Below, piece after piece: positions 41,966-53,965 of a stretch of DNA of 64,000 nt. The notes beneath the pieces were generated by a model that was not told the DNA's origin, made no database searches, and saw only the letters and a program-made list of their open reading frames with translations. The translations under genes and the position numbers were made by a program. The stretch spans positions 62,001-126,000 of the forward strand of contig NZ_OLMK01000014.1 in the NCBI RefSeq assembly GCF_900290235.1, given 5' to 3'. Every line of letters starts with the position of its first letter. Position 1 is the first letter of the stretch. The DNA comes from Streptomyces sp. MA5143a (GTDB lineage Bacteria; Actinomycetota; Actinomycetes; Streptomycetales; Streptomycetaceae).

Positions 41966-43177
41966 TCAGTCCTCCAGTGCGGCGAGTCCGGGGAGCGTCT
42001 TGCCCTCGAGGTATTCGAGGGAGGCGCCGCCACCGGTCGAGATGTGGCCGAATGCGTTCTCGTCGAAGCCCAGGATGCGCACGGCCGCGGCGGAGTCTCC
42101 GCCGCCGACGACCGTGAACGCCTCGGAGTCGAGGAGAGCCTGGGCGACCGCCTTGGTGCCCTCGGCGAAATCGGGGTGCTCGAAGACGCCCATCGGCCCG
42201 TTCCAGAAGACGGTGGCCGCGTCGGCGATCTTCGAGGCGTACAGCTTGCGGGATTCCGGACCGATGTCCAGACCCATCTGGTCGGCCGGGATGGCGTCCG
42301 CGGCGACGGCGGTGGGGTCGGCCGGGGCCTTGGCCTTCAGGTCCGGGAACGCGGACGCAACCAGGGCGTCGACGGGCAGGACCAGTTCGACACCGGTCTT
42401 CTCGGCGCGCTCCAGGTACTCCTCGACGGCCGGGAGCTGGTCCTCCTGGAGGAGGGAGCTGCCGATCTCGTACCCCTTGGCCTTGAGGAAGGTGTACGCC
42501 ATGCCGCCGCCGATGAGGATGCGGTCGGCCTTGCCGAGCAGTTGGTCGATGACCGCGAGCTTGTCGGAGACCTTGGCGCCGCCGAGCGCGACCACATAGG
42601 GACGCTTGACGTCCTCGGTGAGCTTCTTGAGGACGCCGACCTCGGTGGCGATGAGGTGGCCGGCGTAGTGCGGCAGCCGGGCCGGAAGGTCGAAGACGGA
42701 CGCGTGCCGCCGGTGAACCGCCCCGAAGCCGTCGCCCACGTAGACGTCGGCGAGGCCGGCGAGCCGGTCCGCGAAGGCGGCGCGCTCGGCGTCGTCCTTG
42801 GACGTCTCGCCGGCGTTGAAGCGCAGGTTCTCCAGCACGGCGACCTGGCCGTCGGCGAGGCCCGTGACGGTGGCCTCGGCGGACTCGCCGACCGTGTCCG
42901 TCGCGAACGCCACGTCGGCGCCGAGGAGTTCACCGAGGCGGGCGGCGGCCGGGGCGAGCGAGAAGGCGGGGTCCGGGGCGCCCTTGGGGCGGCCCAGGTG
43001 TGAGGCGACGACCACGCGGGCGCCCGCGTCGGCGAGGGCCTTCACGGTGGGCAGGACGGCGCGGATACGGCCGTCGTCGGTGATCGTGGTGCCGGAGAGC
43101 GGCACGTTCAGGTCGGCGCGGACGAAGACCCGCTTTCCGGCGACTCCGTCGGCGAGGAGTTCGTCGATCGTCTTCAT
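41966..43177 (-). CDS. pgk: Phosphoglycerate kinase
   Basis: A 403-residue kinase. N-domain substrate loops are VRADLNVPLSG and VASHLGRPKG; the C-domain has VALGGAKVSDKLAVI and FWNGPMGVFE, with GGGDSAAAV near the end. ATG at 43177 follows GGGAG by eight bases. A hairpin lies between it and gap upstream. Confidence 0.96.
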   Translation of the reverse strand: MKTIDELLADGVAGKRVFVRADLNVPLSGTTITDDGRIRAVLPTVKALADAGARVVVASHLGRPKGAPDPAFSLAPAAARLGELLGADVAFATDTVGESAEATVTGLADGQVAVLENLRFNAGETSKDDAERAAFADRLAGLADVYVGDGFGAVHRRHASVFDLPARLPHYAGHLIATEVGVLKKLTEDVKRPYVVALGGAKVSDKLAVIDQLLGKADRILIGGGMAYTFLKAKGYEIGSSLLQEDQLPAVEEYLERAEKTGVELVLPVDALVASAFPDLKAKAPADPTAVAADAIPADQMGLDIGPESRKLYASKIADAATVFWNGPMGVFEHPDFAEGTKAVAQALLDSEAFTVVGGGDSAAAVRILGFDENAFGHISTGGGASLEYLEGKTLPGLAALED

Positions 43178-43242
43178 TGAGGGGACTCCCGGAGAGGACT
43201 TGTGGTGCTCGTGATCGTAAGAGGGCCGTTTCGCACGTGAGT

Positions 43243-43282
43243 CAGGGCCCGGGCGGCGCGTCACTGCGCCGCCCGAGCCCTG
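43243..43282 (-). terminator. Hairpin between gap and pgk
   Basis: A 10-bp perfect stem (43250-43259 with 43266-43275, loop GTCACT) extends by a further six pairs after one mismatch. Transcription from gap must cross it to reach pgk, so it is a likely partial terminator or 3' stabiliser giving more gap than pgk message. Confidence 0.6.
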
Positions 43283-43311
43283 CCGTCACCTCACGTGCCT
43301 GTTTCCGTCGA

Positions 43312-44433
<1,122 letters not shown>

Positions 44434-44447
44434 CTATACATGCCGGT

Positions 44448-44481
44448 GCGGTCCGTACTCGCCAGTAGGGGTACGGACCGC
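44448..44481. terminator. Terminator between the M14 peptidase gene and gap
   Basis: GCGGTCCGTAC (44448-44458) pairs perfectly with GTACGGACCGC (44471-44481); CCCGGGTTTT follows on the plus strand. It lies between the end of the leftward peptidase gene and the gap promoter. Confidence 0.65.
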
Positions 44482-44591
44482 CCGGGTTTTGCAAGCTGAT
44501 TACCTTTTGAGCGGCCCCCCGATCATCTGATTTCAGACGTTCGGGGTGGCCTCTCCAGGGCCTGCCATCAGCCCTTCGGCGCAGTCGGCGC

Positions 44592-47549
44592 TCACTTCCT
44601 GAGCGCCGCCAGCGCCTTGCCGAGCAGGGCCGTGCGGTCGGCCGCCGCGGGCACCTGCTCCAGGCCGAAGCCCAGCAGCACGGTGTCGTTCGTGGTGACC
44701 GCGCCGAACGTCTTGAACAGTTCGCCGGACAGGCCCCAGTCCCGGACGACCGCCGGGCTGCCCGCGGGCGGGCCGGGGGTCTTCCACGCGCCGAGCGACG
44801 TCTCGAAGCCCTCGGTCGCGCCGGCGGTGCCGCCGGTGACCACCGTGGTGTTGTCGAGCAGCACGCCACGGCCGCCGGAACCGGGGTCGGTGATGTAGCT
44901 GAAGGACACCTCGACCGACTTGCCGGCGTAGGCGGACAGATCGAACTCGACCTGCTTCCAGCCGTCGGAGGCCCCGGTGAAGCTGTTCCAGGCACCGCTG
45001 GTGCCGGTCGGCGTGCAGCCACCGGAGCCCAGGGTCAGGTACCGCTTCAGCGCCGGGTGGGCCTGGATGAAGTACCCGGCCTCGCACTCGGCGGGCACGG
45101 CGGTGGAGGTGGCGCCGCCCGCCTCGGGCAGCGTCGTCCAGTCGTCCGCCCCGGCGGTGTGCGCCTCCAGGACCGCGTGGTCGTAGCCCTCCTCGGTGTT
45201 CCACAGGATCCGGGTGCGCAGCGTGGGCTTGTCGGCCGCGGTCACCGAGGTGAGGTCGATGGTGCGGGTGAGCCGGTTCCAGGCGTAGTCGGAGTGCGTG
45301 ACCGCCGCCATCGACGCGCCCTCGTACGGGCCGTAGGGGTTGACGGTGCCGGGGTACTGGCCGGCCCCGGAGCTCGCGAACTGCGGGAAGGCGCTCGCGG
45401 GCAGGGCGTCGGAGGTGAGGCCGAACGACCCGGCCGTGTTGAGCGGGTTGCCGGGCGCGTCACCGAGCGTTCCCGTGAAGCCCGCCAGCCTGCCGCCGCC
45501 CGCGAAGGACTTGGCGTCGGGCAGGGAGGTCCGGCTGTAGGCGCCCAGGTAGTACTGGCTGAAGTCGTTGGACAGGGTGCCGCCGCCGAGGTCGACGGAG
45601 CCGCCGGCGCTCTCGCCCGCCTCGATCAGCTTGCCGCCCTCGTTGAGGTAGGCGCGCAGGGCGAGCTGGGTGGCGACACCGGGGCGCACGGCGCCCGTGT
45701 AGTGGACGACCTGCTTGAAGTGCTTCAGTACGCCCAGCGCGTCGGGAGCACCCTGGGTGGCGACGTCCCAGACGAGCGCCTTCTTGCCGTTGGCCTTCAG
45801 CGCGTCGACATAGGTCTGGGTCTGGGTCGCGGTCGCGCCCTCCTCGGCGACGACGAGGGTGTCGGCCTTGGGCCGCTCGGCGATCGTGTAGGTGAAGCGC
45901 TCGCTGCGGGTGGGCTTGCCGCTCTTGGTCTCGCCGGTGAACCAGACCTCGACCTTGTCGCCGGGTTCGCCGTCCTGGACCTTCGCCCGGTACTCGTCGA
46001 ACCAGAGGTTGTCCTCACCACCGAACGTCTCGCCGCCCTTCCAGGGCCTGAGCGTCTGGTCGTAGGTCCGGCCCCGGCCGTTGATCCGGTACTTCAGCTC
46101 CTTGTCGCGCACGGACTTGCGGGCGACGACGGAGATCTCCTGGTCGGCGCCGCGCGAGTACGACGTGGTGAAGGACGCCGGGGTGAAGTCGGGGGCGTCG
46201 AGGCCGACCGAGGACTTCGGCTGGTCGGGCTTGGCCGCGGACTCGGCGACGGAGAGCGCGAACGGGATGTTCTTCTCGAACTCCTGCTTGATCAGCTTCT
46301 CGTCGTCCGGGAACGTGAAGACGGAGGCGCAGTCCTCCGGCTTCCAGGCGTCGGCCGGGTCGATGTTCGACGCGGTCTGGCACGTCGACATCTCGGGGGT
46401 GAACATCGCCGTGCCGTTGACGTTGGCCGCGTGGCCGTCCGCCTCGCCGTTGGTGGTGTACAGCTCCGAGGAGAGCTGGGGGTGGTAGCCGGGGACCGCC
46501 GGGTTCTCCGGGGTGCCGGCCAGCGCCTTGTAGAGCACGTCGTCCGGGGTGGGGGTGGCCACCTGCCAGCCGACGCCGTAGAGGATCAGTTCGGCGGCGG
46601 AGTGGTAGTTGATGCCGTACTCGAAGCCGATGCGCTTCTCGAAGGCGTCCAGGGCCTTGGTCTCGGGCTCGGAGCCCGGGCTCGCGCCGCGATAGGTCTC
46701 GCTGGTGGGGAACGGGGACGAACCCTCGTTGTCGTAGCCCCACTTGTAGGCGAAGTTGCGGTTGAGGTCGACGCCGTCGCCGACGGTGATGGCCTTGTCG
46801 CCGTTGATGTCACGCAGATTCTTGCGCCACTGACGGTTGCCGTCGGCCTTGTGGGTGAAGTCGTAGCCGTCCGGGTTGGCGGAGATCAGGAACCACAGCT
46901 CGGTGGTGTCGACGATCTTCTTGATCCGCTTGTCCGTCTTGTAGTTGTCCAGGTAGTGGTGCATCAGCCGCCGGGTCATCTCCGGGGTGATCCACTCACG
47001 GGCGTGCTGGTTGGACATGTACAGGACGGAGGGCTTGGCGCCGTCCTTGGTCTTCTTCGCGTTCTTGGTCAGCTTGAGCGCGAGGATGTCCTGTCCCTGG
47101 AGGGACTTGCCTATGGAGACCACCTTGGTCAGGGACGGGTTCTCCTGACCGGTCCGGAGGATCTCCTCCTTGATGTTGCCGGCGCCGCTGTAGGGGCGGT
47201 AGACCCCGTCGCCCGCGGCGTCCACCCGGGCCTCCGCCTTGCGGGTGAGTCTGTGCTCCTTGAGGTCGACACCCTGTTCCTCCAGGGCCTTCGCCTGCTT
47301 GTCGGTGAGGTAGACCTCGACCGACGCGGTGCCCTTCTCCGGTGCCTGCTCGCTGAGTTCGTGACCGTCCTGCCCGGCCGCCAGAAGCAGGGGTATCTGC
47401 TTCTTCGTGACCTCGGCGCGGAAGACCTTGACCTCTTCCGTATCGCCGGAACCGTCGTTCTCGGCCGCCTGGGCGAACGGCGCGAGCCCCGCCCCGCCGC
47501 CCAGCAGGAGCACGCCGGCAGCGAGGATCGATCTCGCTCTTCGTCTCAT
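44592..47549 (-). CDS. Large secreted zinc carboxypeptidase (M14 family)
   Basis: A 985-residue exoprotein with a signal peptide (RRRARSILAAGVLLLGGG to AQAAE). After a propeptide-like part, the M14 catalytic domain (about 120-430) shows the zinc motif SNQHAREWITPEM (H-x2-E), substrate Arg in NPDGYDF/NRNFAYKW, GINYHSAAELILYG for the second zinc His and a catalytic Glu in MFTPEMSTC. The C-terminal 500 residues hold beta-rich domains including an immune-inhibitor-A/MAM-like block (FDLSAYAGKSVEVSFSY). It should trim extracellular peptides. Length is well above simple M14 enzymes. Confidence 0.88.
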   Translation of the reverse strand: MRRRARSILAAGVLLLGGGAGLAPFAQAAENDGSGDTEEVKVFRAEVTKKQIPLLLAAGQDGHELSEQAPEKGTASVEVYLTDKQAKALEEQGVDLKEHRLTRKAEARVDAAGDGVYRPYSGAGNIKEEILRTGQENPSLTKVVSIGKSLQGQDILALKLTKNAKKTKDGAKPSVLYMSNQHAREWITPEMTRRLMHHYLDNYKTDKRIKKIVDTTELWFLISANPDGYDFTHKADGNRQWRKNLRDINGDKAITVGDGVDLNRNFAYKWGYDNEGSSPFPTSETYRGASPGSEPETKALDAFEKRIGFEYGINYHSAAELILYGVGWQVATPTPDDVLYKALAGTPENPAVPGYHPQLSSELYTTNGEADGHAANVNGTAMFTPEMSTCQTASNIDPADAWKPEDCASVFTFPDDEKLIKQEFEKNIPFALSVAESAAKPDQPKSSVGLDAPDFTPASFTTSYSRGADQEISVVARKSVRDKELKYRINGRGRTYDQTLRPWKGGETFGGEDNLWFDEYRAKVQDGEPGDKVEVWFTGETKSGKPTRSERFTYTIAERPKADTLVVAEEGATATQTQTYVDALKANGKKALVWDVATQGAPDALGVLKHFKQVVHYTGAVRPGVATQLALRAYLNEGGKLIEAGESAGGSVDLGGGTLSNDFSQYYLGAYSRTSLPDAKSFAGGGRLAGFTGTLGDAPGNPLNTAGSFGLTSDALPASAFPQFASSGAGQYPGTVNPYGPYEGASMAAVTHSDYAWNRLTRTIDLTSVTAADKPTLRTRILWNTEEGYDHAVLEAHTAGADDWTTLPEAGGATSTAVPAECEAGYFIQAHPALKRYLTLGSGGCTPTGTSGAWNSFTGASDGWKQVEFDLSAYAGKSVEVSFSYITDPGSGGRGVLLDNTTVVTGGTAGATEGFETSLGAWKTPGPPAGSPAVVRDWGLSGELFKTFGAVTTNDTVLLGFGLEQVPAAADRTALLGKALAALRK

Positions 47550-47666
47550 GAGCCCCCCTTGCGTGGGTTCGCCACAGTGGCGAACAGACGACAGGCTCAT
47601 GTCAGATCAGGGTCACGTCAAGGGTGCCGCACAAGCCACACAAGGCTTTCACCCCGTCGCCGAAAA

Positions 47667-47697
47667 GCCGGCGCCGACAGCCCAACAGGGCGCCGGC
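47667..47697 (-). terminator. Terminator after whiA
   Basis: GCCGGCGCC (47667-47675) pairs with GGCGCCGGC (47689-47697), about 40 bases beyond the whiA stop. It should end the uvrC-rapZ-yvcK-whiA transcript. Confidence 0.6.
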
Positions 47698-47737
47698 ACC
47701 GGCGAGTTCATCGACACGGCGTTCGGGTGACGGATGG

Positions 47738-48727
47738 TCACCCGACGAGGTTTTCGGCCATCTCCTCGGTGAGGCTCGACTCGGTCCCCGGGATGCCCAG
47801 GTCCTGAGCGCGCTTGTCCGCCATGGCCAGCAGCCGACGGATACGGCCCGCGACGGCGTCCTTGGTGAGCGGCGGGTCGGCGAGCGCGCCCAGCTCCTCC
47901 AGCGAGGCCTGCTTGTGCTCCATGCGCAGCCGTCCGGCGGCAGCGAGGTGCTCGGGCACGTCGTCGCCGAGGATCTCCAGGGCACGGCCCACCCGGGCAC
48001 CGGCGGCGACGGCGGCCCGGGCCGAGCGGCGCAGGTTGGCGTCGTCGAAGTTGGCGAGCCGGTTGGCCGTGGCCCGGACCTCGCGGCGCATCCGCCGCTC
48101 CTCCCAGGCCAGCACGGACTCATGGGCGCCGAGCCGGGTCAGCAGCGCGCCGATCGCGTCGCCGTCCCGTACGACGACCCGGTCGACGCTGCGCACCTCG
48201 CGGGCCTTCGCCGCGATCGACAGCCGGCGGGCCGCGCCGACCAGCGCGAGGGCGGCCTCCGGACCCGGGCAGGTCACCTCCAGGGAGGACGAACGGCCGG
48301 GCTCGGTGAGCGAGCCGTGCGCCAGGAACGCCCCGCGCCAGGCGGCCTCGGCATCGCAGGTGGCCCCCGAGACCACCTGCGGGGGCAGCCCCCGGATGGG
48401 CCGGCCGCGACCGTCGACCAGCCCCGTCTGACGGGCCAGCTGGTCGCCGCCCGCGACGACCCGCACCACATAGCGCGAGCCGCGGCGCAGTCCGCCGGGC
48501 GCCATCACGATCAGTTCGGAGCTGTGGCCGAAGATCTCCAGGATGTCCCGCTTGAGGCGGCGCGCCGCCATCGCGGTGTCCAGCTCCGCCTCGATCACGA
48601 TGCGGCCGCTCACCAGGTGCAGCCCGCCCGCGAACCGCAGGATCGCCGAGACCTCCGCCTTTCTGCAGCAGGTCCGGGTGACGGGTAGCCGGGAGATCTC
48701 GTCCTTCACCGCTGCCGTCATCGCCAT
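47738..48727 (-). CDS. whiA: Sporulation regulator WhiA
   Basis: A 329-residue WhiA: an N-terminal homing-endonuclease-like (LAGLIDADG-derived) domain starting [18 protein letters not shown] and a C-terminal helix-turn-helix ([21 protein letters not shown]). In Streptomyces it acts with WhiB to switch aerial hyphae to division. GGAAGG precedes the ATG at 48727; a second ATG at 48721 overlaps the yvcK stop as ATGA. The order uvrC-rapZ-yvcK-whiA is the conserved Gram-positive arrangement. Confidence 0.96.
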   Translation of the reverse strand: MAMTAAVKDEISRLPVTRTCCRKAEVSAILRFAGGLHLVSGRIVIEAELDTAMAARRLKRDILEIFGHSSELIVMAPGGLRRGSRYVVRVVAGGDQLARQTGLVDGRGRPIRGLPPQVVSGATCDAEAAWRGAFLAHGSLTEPGRSSSLEVTCPGPEAALALVGAARRLSIAAKAREVRSVDRVVVRDGDAIGALLTRLGAHESVLAWEERRMRREVRATANRLANFDDANLRRSARAAVAAGARVGRALEILGDDVPEHLAAAGRLRMEHKQASLEELGALADPPLTKDAVAGRIRRLLAMADKRAQDLGIPGTESSLTEEMAENLVG

Positions 48728-49788
48728 GGGCCGATCCTTCCATGCATCCGAAAAATACGGTCGTACGCGGCGGCCAGCAGCTCCGGATCATGCCGCGGAG
48801 ATCCATCGGGCCGGGCCACCGGCGCCAGCTCGACCGCGGCGCCGAACCGCTTCGCGGCCTCGGTGAGCAAATCACGGTCGGGCACGGCGGCCTCGTCGGC
48901 CAGCACCACGTCCAGGGCGAGTTTAGGGGCGTGTCGTGCCAAAACCTCCAAATGACGCTGCGGGGAGAAGCCATCGGTTTCTCCCGGCTGCGGGGCGAGG
49001 TTCAGCGACAGCACGAGCCGGGCCTTGGTCTCGGTGAGGGCGTCGAGCAGCTCGGGCACGAGCAGGTGCGGGATGACCGACGAGAACCAGGAGCCGGGGC
49101 CGAGCACCACCCAGTCGGCGTCGAGGACGGCCTCCACCGCCTCGGGCACGGCGGGCGGGTCGTGCGGCACGACGTGCACCGACTGCACCTCACCGGGGGT
49201 GAGCGCGACGGTCGCCTGACCGCGGACGGTGTCGACGTCGTCGGGGCGCGCCGGGTCGTGCCCCTTGACCAGGGCCTGGAGCTCCAGGGGCACCGCGGAC
49301 ATGGGCAGCACGCGGCCCTGCGCGCCGAGCAGCCTGCCGACCAGGTCCAGCGCCTGGACGTGGTCGCCGAGCTGCTCCCACAGGGCGACGATCAGCAGGT
49401 TGCCGACGGCGTGGTCGTGCAGGTCGCCCTGGGAGGTGAAGCGGTGCTGGATGACACGGGCCCAGGTCTGGCCCCAGTCGTCGTCACCGCACAGCGCGGC
49501 CAGCGCCTTGCGCAGGTCGCCGGGCGGGAGCACGCCCAGCTCGTCGCGCAGGCGTCCGCTGGAGCCGCCGTCGTCGGCCACGGTGACGACGGCGGTGAGG
49601 TCGCCGGTGATCCGGCGCAGTGCGGCGAGCGAGGCGGACAGGCCCATGCCGCCGCCGAGCGCGACGACCTTGGGCTGGGCGCCACGACGGCGCGGCCGGC
49701 CGCCGCGGGCCTCGGCGGGGCCTGCGTTGCGTCCTTCCGGGGTGGTCCGGCGCAGTCTGCTCAGCCGCAGAGCAGCACGTCCGGTCAT
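48718..49788 (-). CDS. yvcK: YvcK/CofD-like gluconeogenesis factor
   Basis: A 356-residue YvcK-family protein related to CofD. Nucleotide-sugar-binding loops are [14 protein letters not shown] and [32 protein letters not shown] and [17 protein letters not shown] are family blocks. YvcK binds UDP-sugars and affects cell wall and carbon metabolism. The first 35 residues are an Arg-rich extension. ATG overlaps the rapZ stop. Confidence 0.92.
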   Translation of the reverse strand: MTGRAALRLSRLRRTTPEGRNAGPAEARGGRPRRRGAQPKVVALGGGMGLSASLAALRRITGDLTAVVTVADDGGSSGRLRDELGVLPPGDLRKALAALCGDDDWGQTWARVIQHRFTSQGDLHDHAVGNLLIVALWEQLGDHVQALDLVGRLLGAQGRVLPMSAVPLELQALVKGHDPARPDDVDTVRGQATVALTPGEVQSVHVVPHDPPAVPEAVEAVLDADWVVLGPGSWFSSVIPHLLVPELLDALTETKARLVLSLNLAPQPGETDGFSPQRHLEVLARHAPKLALDVVLADEAAVPDRDLLTEAAKRFGAAVELAPVARPDGSPRHDPELLAAAYDRIFRMHGRIGPWR

Positions 49789-50837
49789 TCGCGGCCCATG
49801 TCGCGGTGCACGACGACGGTCTCGACGCCCTGGGAGGCGAGGCGGGCGGCGAGCTTCTCGGAGGTGGCGACCGAGCGGTGCTTGCCGCCGGTGCAGCCGA
49901 CCGCGATGGTCACGTACCGCTTGCCCTCGCGGCGGTACCCGGCGGCGATCAGCTGGAGCAGCTCGGCGTAGCGGTCGAGGAACTCCTTGGCGCCGGGCTG
50001 GTTGAAGACGTACGCGGAGACCTCCTCGTTGAGGCCGGTGTACGGGCGCAGCTCCGGGACCCAGTGCGGGTTGGGCAGGAAGCGCATGTCCACGACGAGG
50101 TCGGCGTCGACGGGGAGGCCGTACTTGAAGCCGAAGGACATGACGGTGGCCCGCAGCTCGGGCTCCTCCTCGCCGGCGAACTGGGCGTCCATCTTGGCGC
50201 GCAGCTCGTGCACGTTCAGGCTGGAGGTGTCGATCACCAGGTCGGCGTCGCCGCGCAGCTCGCGCAGCAGCTCCCGCTCGGCGGCGATGCCGTCGACGAT
50301 GCGGCCGTCGCCCTGGAGGGGGTGCGGGCGGCGCACCGACTCGAAGCGGCGCACCAGGGCGTCGTCGGAGGACTCCAGGAAGACGATCCTGCGGGTGACG
50401 TTCTTCGTCTCCAGGTCGGCGAGGGAGTCGCGGAGGTTGTCGAAGAAGCGGCGGCCGCGGACGTCGACGACGACCGCGATCCGCGCCACGTTGCCCTGGG
50501 AGCGGGCGCCGAGCTCCACCATGGTGGGGATCAGCGCGGGCGGCAGGTTGTCCACGACGAACCAGCCGAGGTCCTCCAGGCACTTGGCGGCCGTGGACCG
50601 GCCGGCGCCGGACATGCCGGAGATGATGACCAGTTCGGGGATGGCCGCCTCGGGGACCCCGGCTGTTTCGATGCCCGTACTCACGTGTGCTCCGTCTTCC
50701 TGTGGCGCTGGGTGCTGGGAGGCGTGGTCGCCCACCGCGCTGGGGGCCTGCCCGCGCTCCGCTGTGTGCTCTGGGTGCTGTTCTTCTGGACGCTCGGGGC
50801 GCTCGTGGGGTTCTGGGCGCTGCTGGTGCTCGGTCAT
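49785..50837 (-). CDS. rapZ: RapZ-family (YvcJ) nucleotide-binding protein
   Basis: A 350-residue P-loop protein. Walker A is [14 protein letters not shown]; the second site is [14 protein letters not shown], and the C-terminal domain has [15 protein letters not shown] and [13 protein letters not shown]. In E. coli RapZ controls GlmS synthesis; in Gram-positives the homologue binds ATP/GTP with less clear function. I start at 50837, where ATG overlaps the uvrC stop; a GTG at 50684 with GGAG would remove a 51-residue polar leader. Confidence 0.92.
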   Translation of the reverse strand: MTEHQQRPEPHERPERPEEQHPEHTAERGQAPSAVGDHASQHPAPQEDGAHVSTGIETAGVPEAAIPELVIISGMSGAGRSTAAKCLEDLGWFVVDNLPPALIPTMVELGARSQGNVARIAVVVDVRGRRFFDNLRDSLADLETKNVTRRIVFLESSDDALVRRFESVRRPHPLQGDGRIVDGIAAERELLRELRGDADLVIDTSSLNVHELRAKMDAQFAGEEEPELRATVMSFGFKYGLPVDADLVVDMRFLPNPHWVPELRPYTGLNEEVSAYVFNQPGAKEFLDRYAELLQLIAAGYRREGKRYVTIAVGCTGGKHRSVATSEKLAARLASQGVETVVVHRDMGRE

Positions 50838-52906
50838 GTCTCCTGCCCTCGTCGCCGGTCCGGTGGACCCGCGGTGAAAGCCGCCACGGGCTCCACGGAG
50901 GTGTCCGCCGTCGTGCCGGGCTCCTCGTCCTCCATGATCTCTCCCGTGGCGGTGTTCACGGCGGGTGCCGCCGGAGCGGCCTCCGCGAGGGCCACGGCGA
51001 TGGTCTCGGCCGTCTTGCGGCCTATGCCGGGGACCTCGCAGATCTGGTCGATCGTCGCGGCGCGCAGTTTCTTCAGCGAGCCGAAGTGCTTGAGCAGGGC
51101 CTGCTTGCGGGTGTCGCCGAGGCCGGGCACGTCGTCCAGGGGGCTCGCCCGGAACCGCTTGGCCCGCTTGGTGCGCTGGTAGGTGATGGCGAAGCGGTGG
51201 GCCTCGTCGCGGACCCGCTGGAGGAGGTACAGGCCCTCGCTGGTGCGGGGCAGGACCACCGGGTCGTCCTCGCCGGGCAGCCAGACCTCCTCCAGGCGCT
51301 TGGCGAGGCCGCACACGGCGATGTCGTCGATGCCCAGCTCGTCCAGGGCGCGGCGGGCGGCGGCGACCTGCGGCTGTCCGCCGTCGACGACGACGAGCTG
51401 CGGCGGGTAGGCGAAGCGCTTGGGGCGGCCGTCCTCCTCGGTGAAGGCGTCCTCGCCCTCGGCCCACTCCCCGGTCTTCTCCTTCTCCGCGAGGTAGCGC
51501 CGGAAGCGGCGGGCGATGACCTCGTGCATGGACCGGACGTCGTCCTGGCCCTCGCCGTGCCAGACCTGGGTGTCCCCGACACGGCCCTTGATCTGGAAGC
51601 GGCGGTACTCGCTCTTGCGGGCCAGCCCGTCCTCGAAGACGACCATGGAGGCCACGACGTCGTCGCCCTGGAGGTGGGAGATGTCGTAGCACTCGATCCT
51701 GAGCGGGGCGCTGTCGAGGTCGAGGGCCTCGGCGATCTCCTCCAGGGCCCGGGAGCGGGTGGTGAGGTCGGAGGCCCGCTTGGTCTTGTGCAGCACCAGC
51801 GACTGCTGGGCGTTGCGCTGCACGGTCTCCATGAGGGCCTTCTTGTCGCCCCGCTGCGGGATGCGCAGGGAGACGTTCGAGCCGCGGCGCCCGGTGAGCC
51901 ACTCCTGGACGGGCTCGACGGGGTCGGGCAGCGCCGGGACGAGGACCTCCTTGGGCACCGAGTCGCCGGTCTCCTCGCCGTAGAGCTGCTGGAGGGCGTG
52001 CTCGACGAGGTCACCGGTGGTGACGGCCTCGACCTTGTCGGTGACCCAGCCGCGCTGGCCGCGTACCCGTCCGCCGCGGACGTGGAAGATCTGGACGGCG
52101 GCCTCCAGCTCGTCCTCGGCGACCGCGATCAGGTCGGCGTCGGTCGCGTCGGCGAGCACGACCGCGTTCTTCTCCATGGCCTTCTTCAGGGCCTCGATGT
52201 CGTCGCGCAGCCGGGCGGCCCGCTCGTACTCCATCTCCTCGGCCGCGTCCATCATCTGCCGCTCCAGGCGGCGGAGGTAGGTGCCGGTGCGGCCGGCCAT
52301 GAAGTCGCTGAACTCCTCGGCCAGTTCCCGGTGCTCCTCGGCGGTGACGCGTTCGACGCAGGGGGCGGAGCACTTGCCGATGTAGCCGAGCAGACAGGGG
52401 CGGCCGGTGCGGGCCGCGTTCTTGAAGACGCCGGCCGAGCAGGTGCGGACGGGGAAGACGCGCAGCAGCAGGTCCACGGTGTCGCGGATCGCCCACGCGT
52501 GCGCGTACGGGCCGAAGTACTTGACGCCCTTCTTCTTGTGACCGCGCATCACCTGCACGCGGGGGTACTGCTCGTTCATCGTGACCGCGAGGTACGGGTA
52601 GCTCTTGTCGTCGCGGTACTTGACGTTGAACCGGGGGTCGAACTCCTTGATCCAGGAGTACTCCAGCTGGAGCGCCTCCACCTCCGTGGACACCACCGTC
52701 CACTCCACGGAGGCGGCCGTGGTGACCATGGAGCGGGTGCGCGGGTGGAGGCCGGCCAGGTCCTGGAAGTAGTTGGCCAGGCGCTGGCGCAGGCTCTTCG
52801 CCTTCCCGACGTAGATCACCCGGAGGTGCTCGTCACGGAACTTGTACACCCCGGGTGAGTCCGGGATCTGTCCCGGACTGGGGCGGTAGCTGGAGGGATC
52901 GGCCAT
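50834..52906 (-). CDS. uvrC: Excinuclease ABC subunit C
   Basis: A 690-residue UvrC. The GIY-YIG nuclease ([19 protein letters not shown]) makes the 3' cut; a UVR helix pair near [15 protein letters not shown] binds UvrB; the RNase H-like 5' nuclease has [12 protein letters not shown] and [12 protein letters not shown]; helix-hairpin-helix repeats ([14 protein letters not shown]) end the fold. The tail of about 45 residues is disordered. The ATG at 52906 is supported by a leaderless -10. Confidence 0.96.
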   Translation of the reverse strand: MADPSSYRPSPGQIPDSPGVYKFRDEHLRVIYVGKAKSLRQRLANYFQDLAGLHPRTRSMVTTAASVEWTVVSTEVEALQLEYSWIKEFDPRFNVKYRDDKSYPYLAVTMNEQYPRVQVMRGHKKKGVKYFGPYAHAWAIRDTVDLLLRVFPVRTCSAGVFKNAARTGRPCLLGYIGKCSAPCVERVTAEEHRELAEEFSDFMAGRTGTYLRRLERQMMDAAEEMEYERAARLRDDIEALKKAMEKNAVVLADATDADLIAVAEDELEAAVQIFHVRGGRVRGQRGWVTDKVEAVTTGDLVEHALQQLYGEETGDSVPKEVLVPALPDPVEPVQEWLTGRRGSNVSLRIPQRGDKKALMETVQRNAQQSLVLHKTKRASDLTTRSRALEEIAEALDLDSAPLRIECYDISHLQGDDVVASMVVFEDGLARKSEYRRFQIKGRVGDTQVWHGEGQDDVRSMHEVIARRFRRYLAEKEKTGEWAEGEDAFTEEDGRPKRFAYPPQLVVVDGGQPQVAAARRALDELGIDDIAVCGLAKRLEEVWLPGEDDPVVLPRTSEGLYLLQRVRDEAHRFAITYQRTKRAKRFRASPLDDVPGLGDTRKQALLKHFGSLKKLRAATIDQICEVPGIGRKTAETIAVALAEAAPAAPAVNTATGEIMEDEEPGTTADTSVEPVAAFTAGPPDRRRGQET

Positions 52907-52913
52907 GCTCCAC

Positions 52914-52919
52914 ACCCTA
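52914..52919 (-). promoter_or_regulatory. -10 element of a leaderless uvrC promoter
   Basis: On the minus strand TAGGGT is followed by seven bases and the uvrC ATG. GGAG is too close to the ATG to be a normal ribosome site, so leaderless translation is likely. Confidence 0.45.
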
Positions 52920-52992
52920 CTGGCGGGGAGTGACAGCGAGGGGCGCCCGGGCAGCCGTGGGAGGGCGGCCGCCCGGCCTGTCGTCAAGGACC

Positions 52993-53664
52993 CTAACGGG
53001 TCTCCAGGAACGTCAGGACGGCCAGGACCCGGCGGTGGTCGTCCGGTTCCTCCGGCAGCCTCAGCTTGCCCAGGATGCTCCGTACATGCTTCTCGACGGT
53101 GCCCTCGGTGACCCACAGTCGCTTGCCGATGCCCGCGTTGGAGCGCCCCTCGGCCATGAGGCCGAGCACCTCGCGCTCACGGTTGCTGAGCATGGCCAGC
53201 GGATCGTCGCGGCGCTGTGCGGCGACCAGCTCCTGCACGAGTGAGGGATCCACCACACAGCCGCCCCGGTGGATGCGGTCGAGCGTCTCCAGGAACTCGT
53301 CGACGGCGGTGATCCGGCTCTTGAGCAGGTAGCCGATGCTGCGCCCGCCGGCCAGCAGCTCCAGCGCGTCCTCGACCTCCACGAACGCCGACAGGACGAG
53401 GATCCCGACCGAGGGGTACCGCTCACGGATGGCCCGGGCCGCCTTCAGGCCCTCGGTGGACTGGGTCGGCGGCATCCTGATGTCGATGATCGCGATGTCC
53501 GGCACCTGCGACTCGACGAGGTCCATGAGCCCGCTGCCGTCGCCGGCCTGGCCCACCACCTCGTATCCGACGCGCTCGCACAGACTGGCCACTCCCTCGC
53601 GCAGGAGCACGTCGTCGTCCGCGAGCACCACCCGTCCCAGCGCCGGATGCTGATCGGCGTGCAT
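52993..53664 (-). CDS. NarL/LuxR-family response regulator
   Basis: A 223-residue regulator with an N-terminal receiver (acidic pocket [10 protein letters not shown], phospho-Asp in AIIDIRMPP, Lys in GYLLKSRI) and a C-terminal LuxR helix-turn-helix ([20 protein letters not shown] to [15 protein letters not shown]). It lies 301 bases downstream of the histidine kinase on the same strand and is its probable partner. Target genes unknown. Confidence 0.9.
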   Translation of the reverse strand: MHADQHPALGRVVLADDDVLLREGVASLCERVGYEVVGQAGDGSGLMDLVESQVPDIAIIDIRMPPTQSTEGLKAARAIRERYPSVGILVLSAFVEVEDALELLAGGRSIGYLLKSRITAVDEFLETLDRIHRGGCVVDPSLVQELVAAQRRDDPLAMLSNREREVLGLMAEGRSNAGIGKRLWVTEGTVEKHVRSILGKLRLPEEPDDHRRVLAVLTFLETR

Positions 53665-53965
53665 TGGTCTCGGCCTCCCCCTGCCCGACCTGTTCTCTTC
53701 TCCACGGCAGCCTGCCTGATCGCGGTCTTACGGCTAGCTGGAAGCCTAGTTGGGGGAGAGCCGGGGCGACACCGTGAGGGCGGCACGTCATGCTCGAAAG
53801 AGTGCAGTCGCGGGTGGCCGGTTGTCTCGGCGGAGACGGATCGGCCGTTCTCCCGCGTGCTGGGCCGGACGGCCGTCTTCACCGTCCGGCACGGCCGCCC
53901 GAACGTACGCCCGACCGAGTCCCGCACTCCCCCCTTGAGGGTCTCGCCGCGTACGCTTCGGGCGG
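53665..53965. other. Gap between histidine kinase and response regulator genes
   Basis: About 300 bases without a credible gene. Several short ORFs here are shadows in poor codon context. The length suggests the response regulator has its own promoter. I see no strong operator or hairpin. Confidence 0.45.

Noticed and set aside
40655..43003. A 782-codon plus-strand frame opposite secG, tpiA and pgk
   Set aside because: Antisense shadow of well-recognised glycolytic genes, no homology seen.
45057..47807. A 916-codon open frame on the plus strand opposite the M14 peptidase
   Set aside because: It is a GC-bias shadow: its peptide is Val/Gly/Arg/Leu-rich without domains, while the minus strand encodes a signal peptide and clear zinc carboxypeptidase motifs.
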